From assembly GCA_964583165.1 (NCBI GenBank), contig CAZOVK010000073.1:1-11876 (forward strand): a stretch of 11,876 nucleotides of DNA, written 5' to 3'. Origin of the DNA: CAZOVK01 sp964583165. Its GTDB lineage: Bacteria > Bacillota > Clostridia > Lachnospirales > WRAX01. The notes beneath the pieces are model-generated. The model ran no database searches and was not told the DNA's origin. It saw only the letters and a program-made list of their open reading frames with translations. Position numbers and translations under genes: made by a program. Below are positions 1-7,747 of this stretch, piece by piece; within the stretch, counting starts at the first letter, position 1, and each line of letters opens with the position of its first letter.

Positions 1-2
1 AT

Positions 3-8
3 TATAAT
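3..8 (+). promoter_or_regulatory. Possible -10 element upstream of the beta-CASP gene
   Basis: A perfect TATAAT hexamer lies about 40 bases before the first start codon. The matching -35 element would fall outside the window, so only half the promoter can be seen. A ribosome binding site AGGGG at 36-40 follows, nine bases before the ATG. The first 49 bases hold no gene. Confidence 0.4.
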
Positions 9-49
9 GTAAATAGCTACAGAAATTTTTTAGATAGGGGAAATTTTAT

Positions 50-1648
50 ATGAAGAAGCAATTTTACGGGGCGGCGCGGGAAGTGACGGGTTCATGCCAC
101 TGTTTGAGAGTGAGTGGTAAGAACATCTTGATTGACTGTGGGTTAAGACAGGGCAAGGACGAATTTATTGAGCAAGGTTTACCGTTCGCGGCCGGTCATA
201 TTGACTTTGTACTACTGACACACGCGCATATCGACCACGCGGGGCGCTTGCCGCTTCTCGCCAAAGAGGGGTTTAAGGGGCAGGTTTTCGCGACAGAAGC
301 CACAACGCACCTAAGCGCGATTATGCTTCGTGATTCGGCTCATATTCAGGCGTTTGAAGCCGAATGGCGTGAGCGCAAGGCTTTACGCTCAGGCAAAAAG
401 GTATTGCCGCCGCTCTACACAATGGAGGATGCGGATGCGATTATAGCGAGTTTCGTTCCATGCGCTTATGAGGAGATTGTAGAGGTCTTTCCGGGGCTTA
501 GAATCCGATTTCGCGATATTGGGCATTTGCTCGGTTCGGCATGTATCGAGGTTTGGGCGAGTGAATTCGGGCAGGAGAAGAAAATCGTCTTTTCTGGCGA
601 TATAGGTAACATAAACCAGCCACTCATCAAGAACCCCGGTTTTGTCGAGAGCGCAGACTATGTAATTATGGAATCTACATACGGCGACAGACTGCATAAC
701 CCCCCGCCGGATTATGCCGCCAGCCTTGCCGCTGTCATTCAACGCACATTCGACCGTGGCGGAAATGTCGTCATTCCGTCATTCGCTGTCGGGCGCACAC
801 AAGAATTGCTCTACTTCATAAGGAAAATCAAAACAGAAAATTTGGTCAGCGGTCACGAGGGCTTCCGCGTATACATGGACAGCCCGCTCGCCAACGAGGC
901 GACACAGATATTCGGCGAGGAACGCTACGAATGCTTCGACGAAGAAGCCATGGAGCTTGTGAACGCCGGCATTAACCCTATTGCGTTTGACGGGTTGGTA
1001 ACCGCCGCGTCAGTCGCCGAATCTATAGCTATCAATACAGAGCCAAACCCTTGTATTATCATCAGCTCATCCGGCATGTGTGAAGCGGGGCGTATCAAGC
1101 ACCACCTAAAGCACAATCTATGGCGTAAGGAATGCTCAATCGTGTTCTGCGGTTACCAAGCCGTCGGCACAACAGGTCGTGCGCTCGCAGACGGCGCGAA
1201 ACATGTGAAAATTTTGGGCGAGGATATAGAGGTAAAGGCAGAAATAACGGCGTTACCGGGGGTATCCGGTCACGCCGACCAAAAAGGACTTCTGCATTGG
1301 CTGTTTGCGTTTGAGGAGAAGCCGTCACAGGTATTCGTCGTCCACGGTGAAGACAGTGTGGCTGAAGGGTTCGCAAAGCTCGTGACCGAGCGTTTCGGTA
1401 TTGCCGCCGTTGCGCCCCAACATGGGGCGGCGTTCGACCTAATCACGGGCACTGTCATTGAAGAGGGTAAGCCTATGCCGAAGAAGCCATATGGGCGCTT
1501 CGACACAGAGGAAAGCTCAGCCTACGCCGCTCTTCTGGACGCATACCACAAGCTTGACGCAGTCGTTCGCCATAACAAGACCAAGAGCAACAAAGAGATT
1601 GAGCAGTTTACACGCCAAATCAAAGAGCTTTGCGAGATGTACAAGTAG
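50..1648 (+). CDS. MBL-fold beta-CASP RNA-processing metallohydrolase
   Basis: A 532-residue protein with the complete motif set of the beta-CASP branch of the metallo-beta-lactamase superfamily (RNase J and CPSF-73 relatives). The sequence shows the zinc motif H58-A-H60-I-D62-H63, the third metal ligand H159 in a DIGHLLGSA context, and D184 in FSGDIG. The beta-CASP motifs are E208 in MESTYGDR (motif A), H408 in VSGHAD (motif B) and H432 in VVHGE (motif C). By family knowledge the order is an N-terminal lactamase fold, an inserted beta-CASP domain at roughly 210-345, then the RMMBL (RNA-specificity) segment around 380-435. Members cut RNA in the cytoplasm using two zinc ions; the exact substrate here cannot be told. 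The last 60 or so residues form a charged, probably helical extension of unknown role. It lacks the length and layout of RNase J proper, so I do not call it rnj. No signal peptide or membrane segment is seen. The start is supported by AGGGG at 36-40. Confidence 0.9.
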   Translation: MKKQFYGAAREVTGSCHCLRVSGKNILIDCGLRQGKDEFIEQGLPFAAGHIDFVLLTHAHIDHAGRLPLLAKEGFKGQVFATEATTHLSAIMLRDSAHIQAFEAEWRERKALRSGKKVLPPLYTMEDADAIIASFVPCAYEEIVEVFPGLRIRFRDIGHLLGSACIEVWASEFGQEKKIVFSGDIGNINQPLIKNPGFVESADYVIMESTYGDRLHNPPPDYAASLAAVIQRTFDRGGNVVIPSFAVGRTQELLYFIRKIKTENLVSGHEGFRVYMDSPLANEATQIFGEERYECFDEEAMELVNAGINPIAFDGLVTAASVAESIAINTEPNPCIIISSSGMCEAGRIKHHLKHNLWRKECSIVFCGYQAVGTTGRALADGAKHVKILGEDIEVKAEITALPGVSGHADQKGLLHWLFAFEEKPSQVFVVHGEDSVAEGFAKLVTERFGIAAVAPQHGAAFDLITGTVIEEGKPMPKKPYGRFDTEESSAYAALLDAYHKLDAVVRHNKTKSNKEIEQFTRQIKELCEMYK

Positions 1649-1650
1649 GT

Positions 1651-2196
1651 TTAGAGTATGTTTTTCAGCGCTCTGTTGACAGCCATGCCGAGCGGAACAG
1701 CGATAATCACCGCGAAGACAGCGTTAATCAACGAAACAATCGTGTTCTGCCCGATAGCCAAAAGGTTGACATCCCAAGCCACATTCAAGAACCATGCGTT
1801 TTCGAGCATAGTACGCGTCAAATGCAACACAATATAGGTAACCGAACCCGCGATACCGGCTAGGATGTTCACGCCTAGCCGTTTTGCGTTACGCCCGCCC
1901 GAATAGGCGATATGACCACAAACAAACGCCAACAAGAACTTGAACACGAGTGTGAACGGGGCATAAACGGCGTATTCGCTCATAAGGTCGAATAAACCGC
2001 TGCCGATACCGGCCGCAAGCCCCCCGCCGATAGGCCCCAGCAGGAAGGCCGAGAGCAGACACGCGACATTGCCCATGTGAATCATTGTTTTCCCGACGGG
2101 TAGGGGAATCGGGATTCTTAGGTTTGTAGCTACAAACACGACGGCGGCCATTACGCCGATTAGCGCCATTTGGCGCGTTGTAAAACCACGTTTCAT
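1651..2196 (-). CDS. ECF transporter S component (vitamin-binding membrane subunit)
   Basis: A 181-residue, almost wholly hydrophobic protein with about five or six membrane segments. The N-terminal helix of the TTRQMALIGVMAAVVFVATN type is followed by an IHMGN element at 39-43 and by LLGPIGGGLAAGIGSGLFDL at 52-71. This pattern and length fit the substrate-binding S components of energy-coupling factor transporters, near the riboflavin/pyridoxine/HMP-type group (PF07155/PF12822). The S component binds a vitamin or precursor in the membrane and works with a shared EcfA-A'-T module, which is not encoded here. The substrate cannot be assigned: there is no riboswitch and no biosynthetic neighbour in view. 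The ATG is preceded by a good GGAGG (complement of 2201-2205), four bases away. Its stop lies two bases from the stop of the convergent beta-CASP gene. It is transcribed alone from the divergent region at 2197-2323. Confidence 0.85.
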   Translation of the reverse strand: MKRGFTTRQMALIGVMAAVVFVATNLRIPIPLPVGKTMIHMGNVACLLSAFLLGPIGGGLAAGIGSGLFDLMSEYAVYAPFTLVFKFLLAFVCGHIAYSGGRNAKRLGVNILAGIAGSVTYIVLHLTRTMLENAWFLNVAWDVNLLAIGQNTIVSLINAVFAVIIAVPLGMAVNRALKNIL

Positions 2197-2240
2197 ATTA
2201 CCTCCAAAGGGTATTGAATTATTTGGGTATTTCGTTTATT

Positions 2241-2269
2241 ATAATAATAAGATTACCACAATAACGCAA
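2241..2269 (-). promoter_or_regulatory. Probable promoter of the ECF S-component gene
   Basis: Reading on the minus strand, TTGCGT (2269-2264) is followed after 17 bases by TATTAT (2246-2241), a plausible sigma-A pair about 45 bases before the start codon. An overlapping TATAAT (2243-2238) is an alternative -10 but would need a 20-base spacer. The -10 sits in a 12-bp AT-only perfect palindrome at 2236-2247. No riboswitch-like structured leader is apparent; the whole gap to the divergent gene is only 127 bases. Confidence 0.45.
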
Positions 2270-2292
2270 TAGAAACGACTTTTTTTTGAAAG

Positions 2293-2301
2293 TGTTATAA
2301 T
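2293..2301 (+). promoter_or_regulatory. Extended -10 promoter of the membrane protein-rseC-tmcAL operon
   Basis: TG-T-TATAAT is a perfect extended -10 element (TGnTATAAT). The hexamer at the ideal -35 distance (2273-2278, AAACGA) is poor, which is typical for extended -10 promoters. Transcription would begin near 2308, giving a very short leader before the ribosome binding site AGGGGTGG at 2312-2319 and the ATG at 2324. Confidence 0.55.
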
Positions 2302-2323
2302 ACAATTATGAAGGGGTGGCGAC

Positions 2324-4316
2324 ATGCCCGACGATTTACCCAATATTCCCGAGGAGGACGCGCTTGAGGGGATATCGGAAGACCAGCTCAAGGCATTTAA
2401 TGACTTACTCGGCAATCTCTCCAGCAAGGTTGAAGAGGACGACAGTGTTCTATATCACACTGCTGAAGAAACAGATATAGATGAAGAGCTAAGACGACTG
2501 TTAGAAAGTGACAGTGAAGCGGATAGGGCCGTAGAGGCCCAACTTAGTGAAACGCAGAGTTTGCTTGACGGCAGCGCTTTTGAAGATACACTTGGCGATT
2601 TAAGCGCGCCTCCCGAACCTATAGAATATGAGCCGCTAGCAGAAATACCGCGCCGCCCAACCTCTTCAGAGCGTTTCAAACAGCGCATTGAGAAATTCGC
2701 CAAGAGGTTTGAGGGCGTTCCGACAAGGGTGTTCTTCATTATAATCGGTGTTTTGGGCGTTGGGTTGTTAGGGCTTAGTGTCTTTGCGGGAACACTGATT
2801 TATCAGATTGTTCAAGACGCGGCGTTGCCGGAGGGTTCGTTTGTTGTCGAACAACAAGCAGGTGTCATGAACAACGCAAACTTTATCTATCTGGGCATAC
2901 CCGAAACACTGCCCGGCGGTGACATCAAGCTTGTAAGAATGAATGTTGACGCATATGGCACGGTGNNNNNNNNNNTTTGATTCGCCCATGACTGACGACA
3001 AATATAGCTATACACTCGTAGCCAACGCCGACAATACCGAGATAGCGCGTGACTATGCGTTTATCAAAAGCCCGGACGGCGGGGCAGATTTAGAAGCCAA
3101 TATCGTCCGTTTTCGCGGATTGCCGGAGAAAACGCGGTACTTCACGCTGACTGTGACAGAAAAGAAGAGTGGAACGGGGGTTGACTTCCTTATAGGCTTT
3201 AAGGATAACCTTTACTTGCCTCCTGTCAAGTATGTAAGTTATCAATACGACGATTCTGATAACCCGGCTCTAACACCCATTATCATTGACTTCATCAAGG
3301 TTTCATCCAGCGGCACGACAATAATGTTTAACTTCGCGCCGCCGACAGATGAGTATGAATTTTCGTTCACCAGCTCAGCCGATGCAGAGCTTATGAGTAT
3401 TTCAAGCAGTCTGATTAAGTCGGCGGGTTTCAGCAAACAACCCCTTATCGAAAACCTCGTGCTGTCAGACTTGACACTGGGGCGCATGGACTTCATGGCA
3501 TTGCGTGACCCAACGCAGGCGGTTCTTACTATTAAGAACCTATATTGCAAGGCGGAACTCAACGACAGATTCACGGTTTCTGATATTTACTACACAAAGA
3601 GTGACCGCTCTATTAACTATAGCATCGGGCAATATAACTTGATTCTTGAAAGAATGGGCATACAAGGGGATTATCTCATACTCGTTGCCCACGCCGAAGA
3701 CACAGTGGCTGACCCTAAGAAGAACCGCGTCCAGTTGGACTTGATGGCGACGCTGAATGTTACGTTGGCTGACGGCAGAACTATTAAGATAGAGAGCGAA
3801 TGCAACACAATGCCGCAGGGTTCTGATATTCTGTTTAATATCAAGGACTATCCCGAAATTATGTTGAATGACGCGTATCTTAACGCCACTGTGACCGTGA
3901 ATGTAGTGGGTTTCAGACTGGGCGACCAGATTCTGCCACTGTCTATGCCCGACGAAGGTGAAGAGGGTGTGACAGCGGGGCAAGATATTGAAACGGCGAT
4001 AACGGACATCATGGCTTCACGCCTGAAATACAAAGCAGGGCAACTCACAAAGGATGAGTTGACGGGCTTCGACCGTATGATAATGAACGACAAGGGGCTA
4101 ATGGACTATTACTCCCCACAACCGCAAGACAAAACGCCGCTCATAAGTGAGCAGGTAGTTTGCATGAACGTAATAAAAGAGCGTCTTTCAGCTATCATCA
4201 TAGAGGTCTATAAACCCGCGGGAGGCACAGAAACTATCACAACCCATGAGATAGTGGCTCACTTGACAGACGACGGCTGGCTGATTACAGAAGACAAGAT
4301 TTTAAGCAAAAAGTAG
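2324..4316 (+). CDS. Large single-pass membrane protein of unknown function, interrupted by an N gap
   Basis: I do not recognise this protein. The first 214 codons run from the ATG exactly to 2965, where ten N begin. After the N run the sequence opens in a different frame from 2976 and continues for 446 codons to the TAG at 4316. Because both flanks begin or end on a codon boundary, a gap of any multiple of three would restore one gene of about 660 residues plus the missing part. The N-terminal 110 residues are strongly acidic and cytoplasmic-looking. A basic stretch around 110-134 (RRPTSSERFKQR...) precedes one membrane helix at about 135-160, so the positive-inside rule places the C-terminal part outside the cell. 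The outer part has repeated alternating-hydrophobic segments that look beta-rich. The last ~100 residues end in HEIVAHLTDDGWLITEDKIL, reminiscent of an NTF2-like end, but that is only an impression. It leads an operon, with rseC-like starting 7 bases downstream. Confidence 0.75.
2966..2975. other. Assembly gap (ten N) inside a coding sequence
   Basis: Ten consecutive N lie within the reading frame of the large membrane protein. Ten is a common fixed placeholder for a gap of unknown length, so the real number of missing bases is unknown. The frame change across the gap (ten is not a multiple of three) is therefore best read as an artefact and not as a true frameshift. The ATG at 2943 upstream of the N run is not a real start. 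Confidence 0.95.
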
Positions 4317-4323
4317 GTATTGT

Positions 4324-4758
4324 ATGGGAGAAATAGGACAGGTTTTTCAAATAAACGGTGATGATGTGCGCGTGCGGCTTGAACGCAAGGCCGCGTGCGC
4401 ATCATGTCGCGCTTGTTCAGTCGGCATCGACTCAAAGGAAATGGTTATAACCGCCAAAAACCTATGCGGCGCAGAACTCGGAGGTTGGGTAGAGCTTGAA
4501 ATAGGGGAGGGCGTGTTTTTGCAGGCTGTGACGGTTGCGTATGGTGTGCCCTTGTTGATGTTTCTGGTAGGCGCGTTCGCGGGGTATTATGGGGCATTGG
4601 CAACAGGTTTAGCCTTCGCCGAAATTGCGGCTTTTGTGGGCGGTTTGGTTTTGGCGTTATTGTCGGGGCTTCTCTTAAAACGCTACGGAACGCGCAAGAA
4701 AGGTCTAAGCCCTGTCGCCATACGGAAAGTCGAGCAAGGCGAACTCACAACATCGTGA
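4324..4758 (+). CDS. RseC/MucC-family membrane protein
   Basis: A 144-residue protein with the layout of the RseC/MucC family (PF04246). It has a small N-terminal domain (GEIGQVFQINGDDVRVRLER), a cysteine cluster C25-A-S-C28-R-A-C31, then two membrane helices at about 67-88 and 95-118, and a basic cytoplasmic tail. In Proteobacteria RseC takes part in reducing SoxR alongside Rsx/Rnf electron transfer and modulates sigma-E. Homologues in Firmicutes have no settled role. The cluster here is spaced C-x2-C-x2-C, tighter than the C-x2-C-x5-C of E. coli RseC as I remember it, and could bind a metal, an Fe-S cluster or be redox active. A further cysteine is at 48. It starts 7 bases after the upstream stop with only a weak ribosome binding site (TAGGT), and its TGA overlaps the GTG of tmcAL, so translation is probably coupled on both sides. 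No rnf genes are in view. Confidence 0.8.
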   Translation: MGEIGQVFQINGDDVRVRLERKAACASCRACSVGIDSKEMVITAKNLCGAELGGWVELEIGEGVFLQAVTVAYGVPLLMFLVGAFAGYYGALATGLAFAEIAAFVGGLVLALLSGLLLKRYGTRKKGLSPVAIRKVEQGELTTS

Positions 4759-5930
4759 TAGGCATAATCGCGGAATACAACCCATTCCATAACGGGCACA
4801 AATATCATATAGAACAGGCACGCGCGAAAGCAGGCGGCGAGCCTGTTGTTGTTATAATGAGCGGAAATTTCGTTCAGCGCGGAGAATCCGCGATATACGA
4901 TAAATACTCAAGAACCCGCGCGGCATTACTTTGTGGCGCCGATATCGTGCTGGAACTCCCAATTTTCTACGCCACTGCCCACGCCGAAATATTTGCGCGT
5001 GGCGCGGTTGGGATTTTCGCCAAGCTTCGTGCTATCAAACACCTAGCCTTCGGCACCGAAGCCGAAAACCTTGAAGAAATAGAAAAAGCCTCCGCTTTCC
5101 TCACAGAAAACGAGAGCGGCATATGGCAGAACATTCGCGCCCAGAAACTTACATCACACCCCACAGCCCGCGCCGAAGCCGTGGCGCGTATGGGCGGCGA
5201 CGCTACATGGGTTTCGTCACCTAACAACATTTTGGCTATTGAGTATATACGTGCGATAAATCGTTACAGCGCGGACATAAGACCTGTGGCCATAAAACGC
5301 GAGGGTGGCGCGTATCACAGCACCGACCTTTCAGAAATCCCGTCAGCCACAGCCATTAGGAAGCATCTCTTTTCGGGTAACACAAACGCGCTGAAAATCG
5401 GAACACCAAACGAGGCCCATGAAATTTTCAGCAGATTAAACCCCGTTCACACCGACAGATTTTCTGAAATCCTACGATATAAACTTCTTGTTGGCGGGGA
5501 AGAATGGCTAAACGCCATAGCTGGCGCTGTTGAGGGCATAGAAAACCGCGTTATTCGTGAAGCCGAAAGCCATACCACTTTCACGGCCTTAGCCGAAGCC
5601 GTAAAAACCAAACGCTACACTTACGCGGCCGTATCAAGACTTCTGACACATGCCCTTCTGGGTATAACCAAAGCTGACTATGCTGATTTACTGGAGAACG
5701 GCACACCATATGTCCGTGTTTTGGGATTTAGAAAGTCTTCTGCAAGTGTGCTGTCAGAACTAGCAGAAACCGCAAAAATACCCGTTATAACTAATTTCAA
5801 ACACGCCCCACGATTACTTGATTCACGCTCCATGGGTTATCTAGAGCGCGACATTCAAGCTTCAGACATCTACTATATCGCGGCAGGCATTAGCCCAAGA
5901 GAAGCCCGCCGAAGTTTAGTCATGCTCTAA
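4755..5930 (+). CDS. tmcAL: tRNA(Met) cytidine acetate ligase TmcAL
   Basis: A 391-residue cytoplasmic enzyme of the TmcAL/YlbM family (PF05636), which makes N4-acetylcytidine at the wobble position 34 of elongator tRNA(Met) from acetate and ATP. The nucleotidyltransferase signature H12-N-G-H15 follows the typical start IGIIAEYNPF. Other family hallmarks are SGNFVQRGE (36-44), LAFGTEAEN (97-105), SSPNNILAIEY (154-164), KREGGAYHS (181-189) and SATAIR (197-202). Length matches the usual ~400 residues. The start is GTG, not ATG. It is chosen because the encoded N terminus aligns with the family and because the codon overlaps the rseC-like stop (GTGA at 4755-4758), a standard coupling arrangement; no strong ribosome binding site is seen. 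It is the last gene of the plus-strand operon. The family is essentially confined to Firmicutes, which supports the taxonomic guess. Confidence 0.96.
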   Translation: MIGIIAEYNPFHNGHKYHIEQARAKAGGEPVVVIMSGNFVQRGESAIYDKYSRTRAALLCGADIVLELPIFYATAHAEIFARGAVGIFAKLRAIKHLAFGTEAENLEEIEKASAFLTENESGIWQNIRAQKLTSHPTARAEAVARMGGDATWVSSPNNILAIEYIRAINRYSADIRPVAIKREGGAYHSTDLSEIPSATAIRKHLFSGNTNALKIGTPNEAHEIFSRLNPVHTDRFSEILRYKLLVGGEEWLNAIAGAVEGIENRVIREAESHTTFTALAEAVKTKRYTYAAVSRLLTHALLGITKADYADLLENGTPYVRVLGFRKSSASVLSELAETAKIPVITNFKHAPRLLDSRSMGYLERDIQASDIYYIAAGISPREARRSLVML

Positions 5931-5931
5931 C

Positions 5932-5957
5932 AAAAAACAAAGGCGGCTTTAGCCGCC
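5932..5957 (-). terminator. Rho-independent terminator of the yhbD-bactofilin-ABC operon
   Basis: A perfect 6-bp GC stem, GGCGGC (5942-5947) and GCCGCC (5952-5957), encloses a four-base loop. On the minus strand it is followed by a T-rich tract (complement of 5932-5940), the usual form of an intrinsic terminator, placed just after the last ABC gene. On the plus strand the stem has no T tract next to it, so it would end tmcAL transcription less efficiently, if at all. It occupies nearly all of the 32-base gap between the convergent operons. Confidence 0.88.
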
Positions 5958-5962
5958 CCGTA

Positions 5963-7747
5963 TTACACATAATATTCCTTTTGAGCCTCCCACATCTCGG
6001 CGTACTTCCCACCTGCGGCGACAAGCGTGGCATGATTGCCATACTCAATCAATTGACCGTGGTCAAAAACGGCGATATGGTCAGAAAACCGACAACTGGA
6101 CAGTCTATGAGAAATATAAATCGTGGTCTTGCCTTGAACCAGCTCATCAAACTTAGAATACACCTCGAACTCCGCATAAGGGTCAAGCGCGGCGGTAGGC
6201 TCATCCAGCACAACCACAGGTGCGTCACGATAAATCGCCCGCGCAATCGCGAGTTTCTGCATATCACCGCCCGAAATTTCAATGCCGTCCTTTTCGAAAT
6301 TCTTATAAAGCGGCGTAGAGATTCCCTTAGGAAGTGTCGCGATAGTATCAGAAACGCCGCTTTTTAGCAACGCGTCTTCCACTTCTCTGTCACGCCCCAA
6401 ATCTCCAAACGCGATATTCTCTCGAACGGTGAACGAAAACAGCTTATAATCCTGAAAAACCACAGCCAGCGCTTTCATATAAGACTCGAAATCATACTCG
6501 TTGATATTCACGCCGTTAATCAGAATATCCCCCTTATCGGGATGATATAATCGGCACAGAAGCTTGATAAACGTAGTCTTCCCTGCGCCGTTTTGTCCCA
6601 CGACAGACAGCCGCTCACCCGCGCGTATGGTCAAACTCACATCTTTCAGCGTATATTCATCAGCCCGCGGATACTTAAACCAAACATTTCTAAACTCAAT
6701 CGTTGCGTTCTCCATCTTAGGCACGGCTCGTTCGCCTGTAACAGCACGGCGCGGCATCTCCTCAAAGCTCAAATACTCTTCGAGATAGCGGCACATCTGA
6801 CGAAACGTCATGAATTGTGTAATGAACGTACTCACATTCGTAGAAAACTGGTTCGCGGCTGTTATATACATCGTGAAATCACCGATAGTCAGCGCGCCCA
6901 AGAACACCTGCCACACCATATAAGCATAAACAATGAGCATCTGCACCTGCAAGTTAATCGCCGAAACCGCTTGATATCCGCCCTCTTTTTTATAGAGCGT
7001 TTCAAACGCCGTCATATTAACCTTGCGATATTTATCGAGTTTGGCGAGAATGAACGGTGACATGCCATAGAGGCGCACATCCTTCGCAATCGTGAAATCG
7101 GAGGTCAAACTCGCGTAATAATTGAAATGCTTATTAAGCGGCGTTAACATTTCAAAGAACTGATACTGTGCCTTCAAAGACTTAGCGAATATAAACGCAT
7201 TAACAGCGACAACGGCAAGAATTACAAGAATCAACAACGGGTTCAGCATCGAAACAATCGCGGCAAGCCCGATAATCGTAATGAACGCCTGCGAAATCCC
7301 CGCGACACTTTGAAGGGTTCTCAAAATCACACCCTGATTCATAATTGGGAAGAGCGCTCGCTCTTTGTGGTCGAGCACATCCGGGTCCTCAAGGCTCTCA
7401 AAGTCCATGTTCATGATATGAAGCCCCAAATGGCGGTCAAAACCGTAACTTAATGAGCGGTTGGCTATATCAGTCTTCGTTTCAAAGTATCTGTTTAAGA
7501 GGTTAAAAAGCGCGTTTCCGATTATTGTTATCGTGACAAGTTGAATAAAAACATCAACTCGCTGTTGCCCCATCAGCTCATCGATAATAAACTTAGGCAT
7601 GATGACATTGATAAACGGTGTTACCGCCTTAATCACCGAACCAATAGCGACAAGTGGAATGAATCGCCCATCAATCTTATGTGTGAGAGCGAGAAAGCGT
7701 CTGACGATACCCAAATCGTTCTTCATGCCGAAATCAGGCAGTTTCAT
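5963..7747 (-). CDS. ABC exporter half-transporter 2 (permease-ATPase fusion)
   Basis: A 594-residue half-transporter with an N-terminal exporter-type membrane domain (about 30-320, up to six helices) and a C-terminal ATPase domain. Visible motifs are Walker A G384-QNGAGKT391, Q-loop Q432 in VVFQDY, signature ISGGDMQK (491-498), Walker B VVVLD515 with the catalytic E516, D-loop ALD, and switch H547 in ISHR. All residues needed for ATP hydrolysis are present. It resembles MdlB/peptide or multidrug exporter halves; the substrate is unknown. It is the last gene of the minus-strand operon and overlaps the upstream ABC gene by 14 bases. A strong ribosome binding site GAGGGGGG (complement of 7756-7763) is embedded in the end of that gene. 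The shared layout and overlap suggest the two act as a heterodimer. No peptidase C39 domain is fused at the N terminus. Confidence 0.93.
   Translation of the reverse strand: MKLPDFGMKNDLGIVRRFLALTHKIDGRFIPLVAIGSVIKAVTPFINVIMPKFIIDELMGQQRVDVFIQLVTITIIGNALFNLLNRYFETKTDIANRSLSYGFDRHLGLHIMNMDFESLEDPDVLDHKERALFPIMNQGVILRTLQSVAGISQAFITIIGLAAIVSMLNPLLILVILAVVAVNAFIFAKSLKAQYQFFEMLTPLNKHFNYYASLTSDFTIAKDVRLYGMSPFILAKLDKYRKVNMTAFETLYKKEGGYQAVSAINLQVQMLIVYAYMVWQVFLGALTIGDFTMYITAANQFSTNVSTFITQFMTFRQMCRYLEEYLSFEEMPRRAVTGERAVPKMENATIEFRNVWFKYPRADEYTLKDVSLTIRAGERLSVVGQNGAGKTTFIKLLCRLYHPDKGDILINGVNINEYDFESYMKALAVVFQDYKLFSFTVRENIAFGDLGRDREVEDALLKSGVSDTIATLPKGISTPLYKNFEKDGIEISGGDMQKLAIARAIYRDAPVVVLDEPTAALDPYAEFEVYSKFDELVQGKTTIYISHRLSSCRFSDHIAVFDHGQLIEYGNHATLVAAGGKYAEMWEAQKEYYV

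Noticed and set aside
2197..2323. Possible vitamin riboswitch upstream of the S component
   Set aside because: The gap is only 127 bases, AT-rich, shared with the divergent promoter, and lacks conserved structured stems of the FMN, TPP or other vitamin classes.
3540..3983. 147-codon minus-strand frame inside the large membrane protein gene
   Set aside because: It lies entirely opposite a longer coherent frame and shows no recognisable motif or start signal.
2943..4316. Separate 457-codon gene starting at the ATG at 2943
   Set aside because: Its first codons read the wrong frame of the upstream gene and cross the ten-N run. The start is an artefact of the placeholder length; the real frame joins to the ORF beginning at 2324.
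6593..7060. 155-codon plus-strand open frame opposite the ABC gene
   Set aside because: It is antisense to a well-supported ATPase-permease gene, has no ribosome binding site, and its product looks like low-complexity basic sequence without domains. It is a shadow frame.
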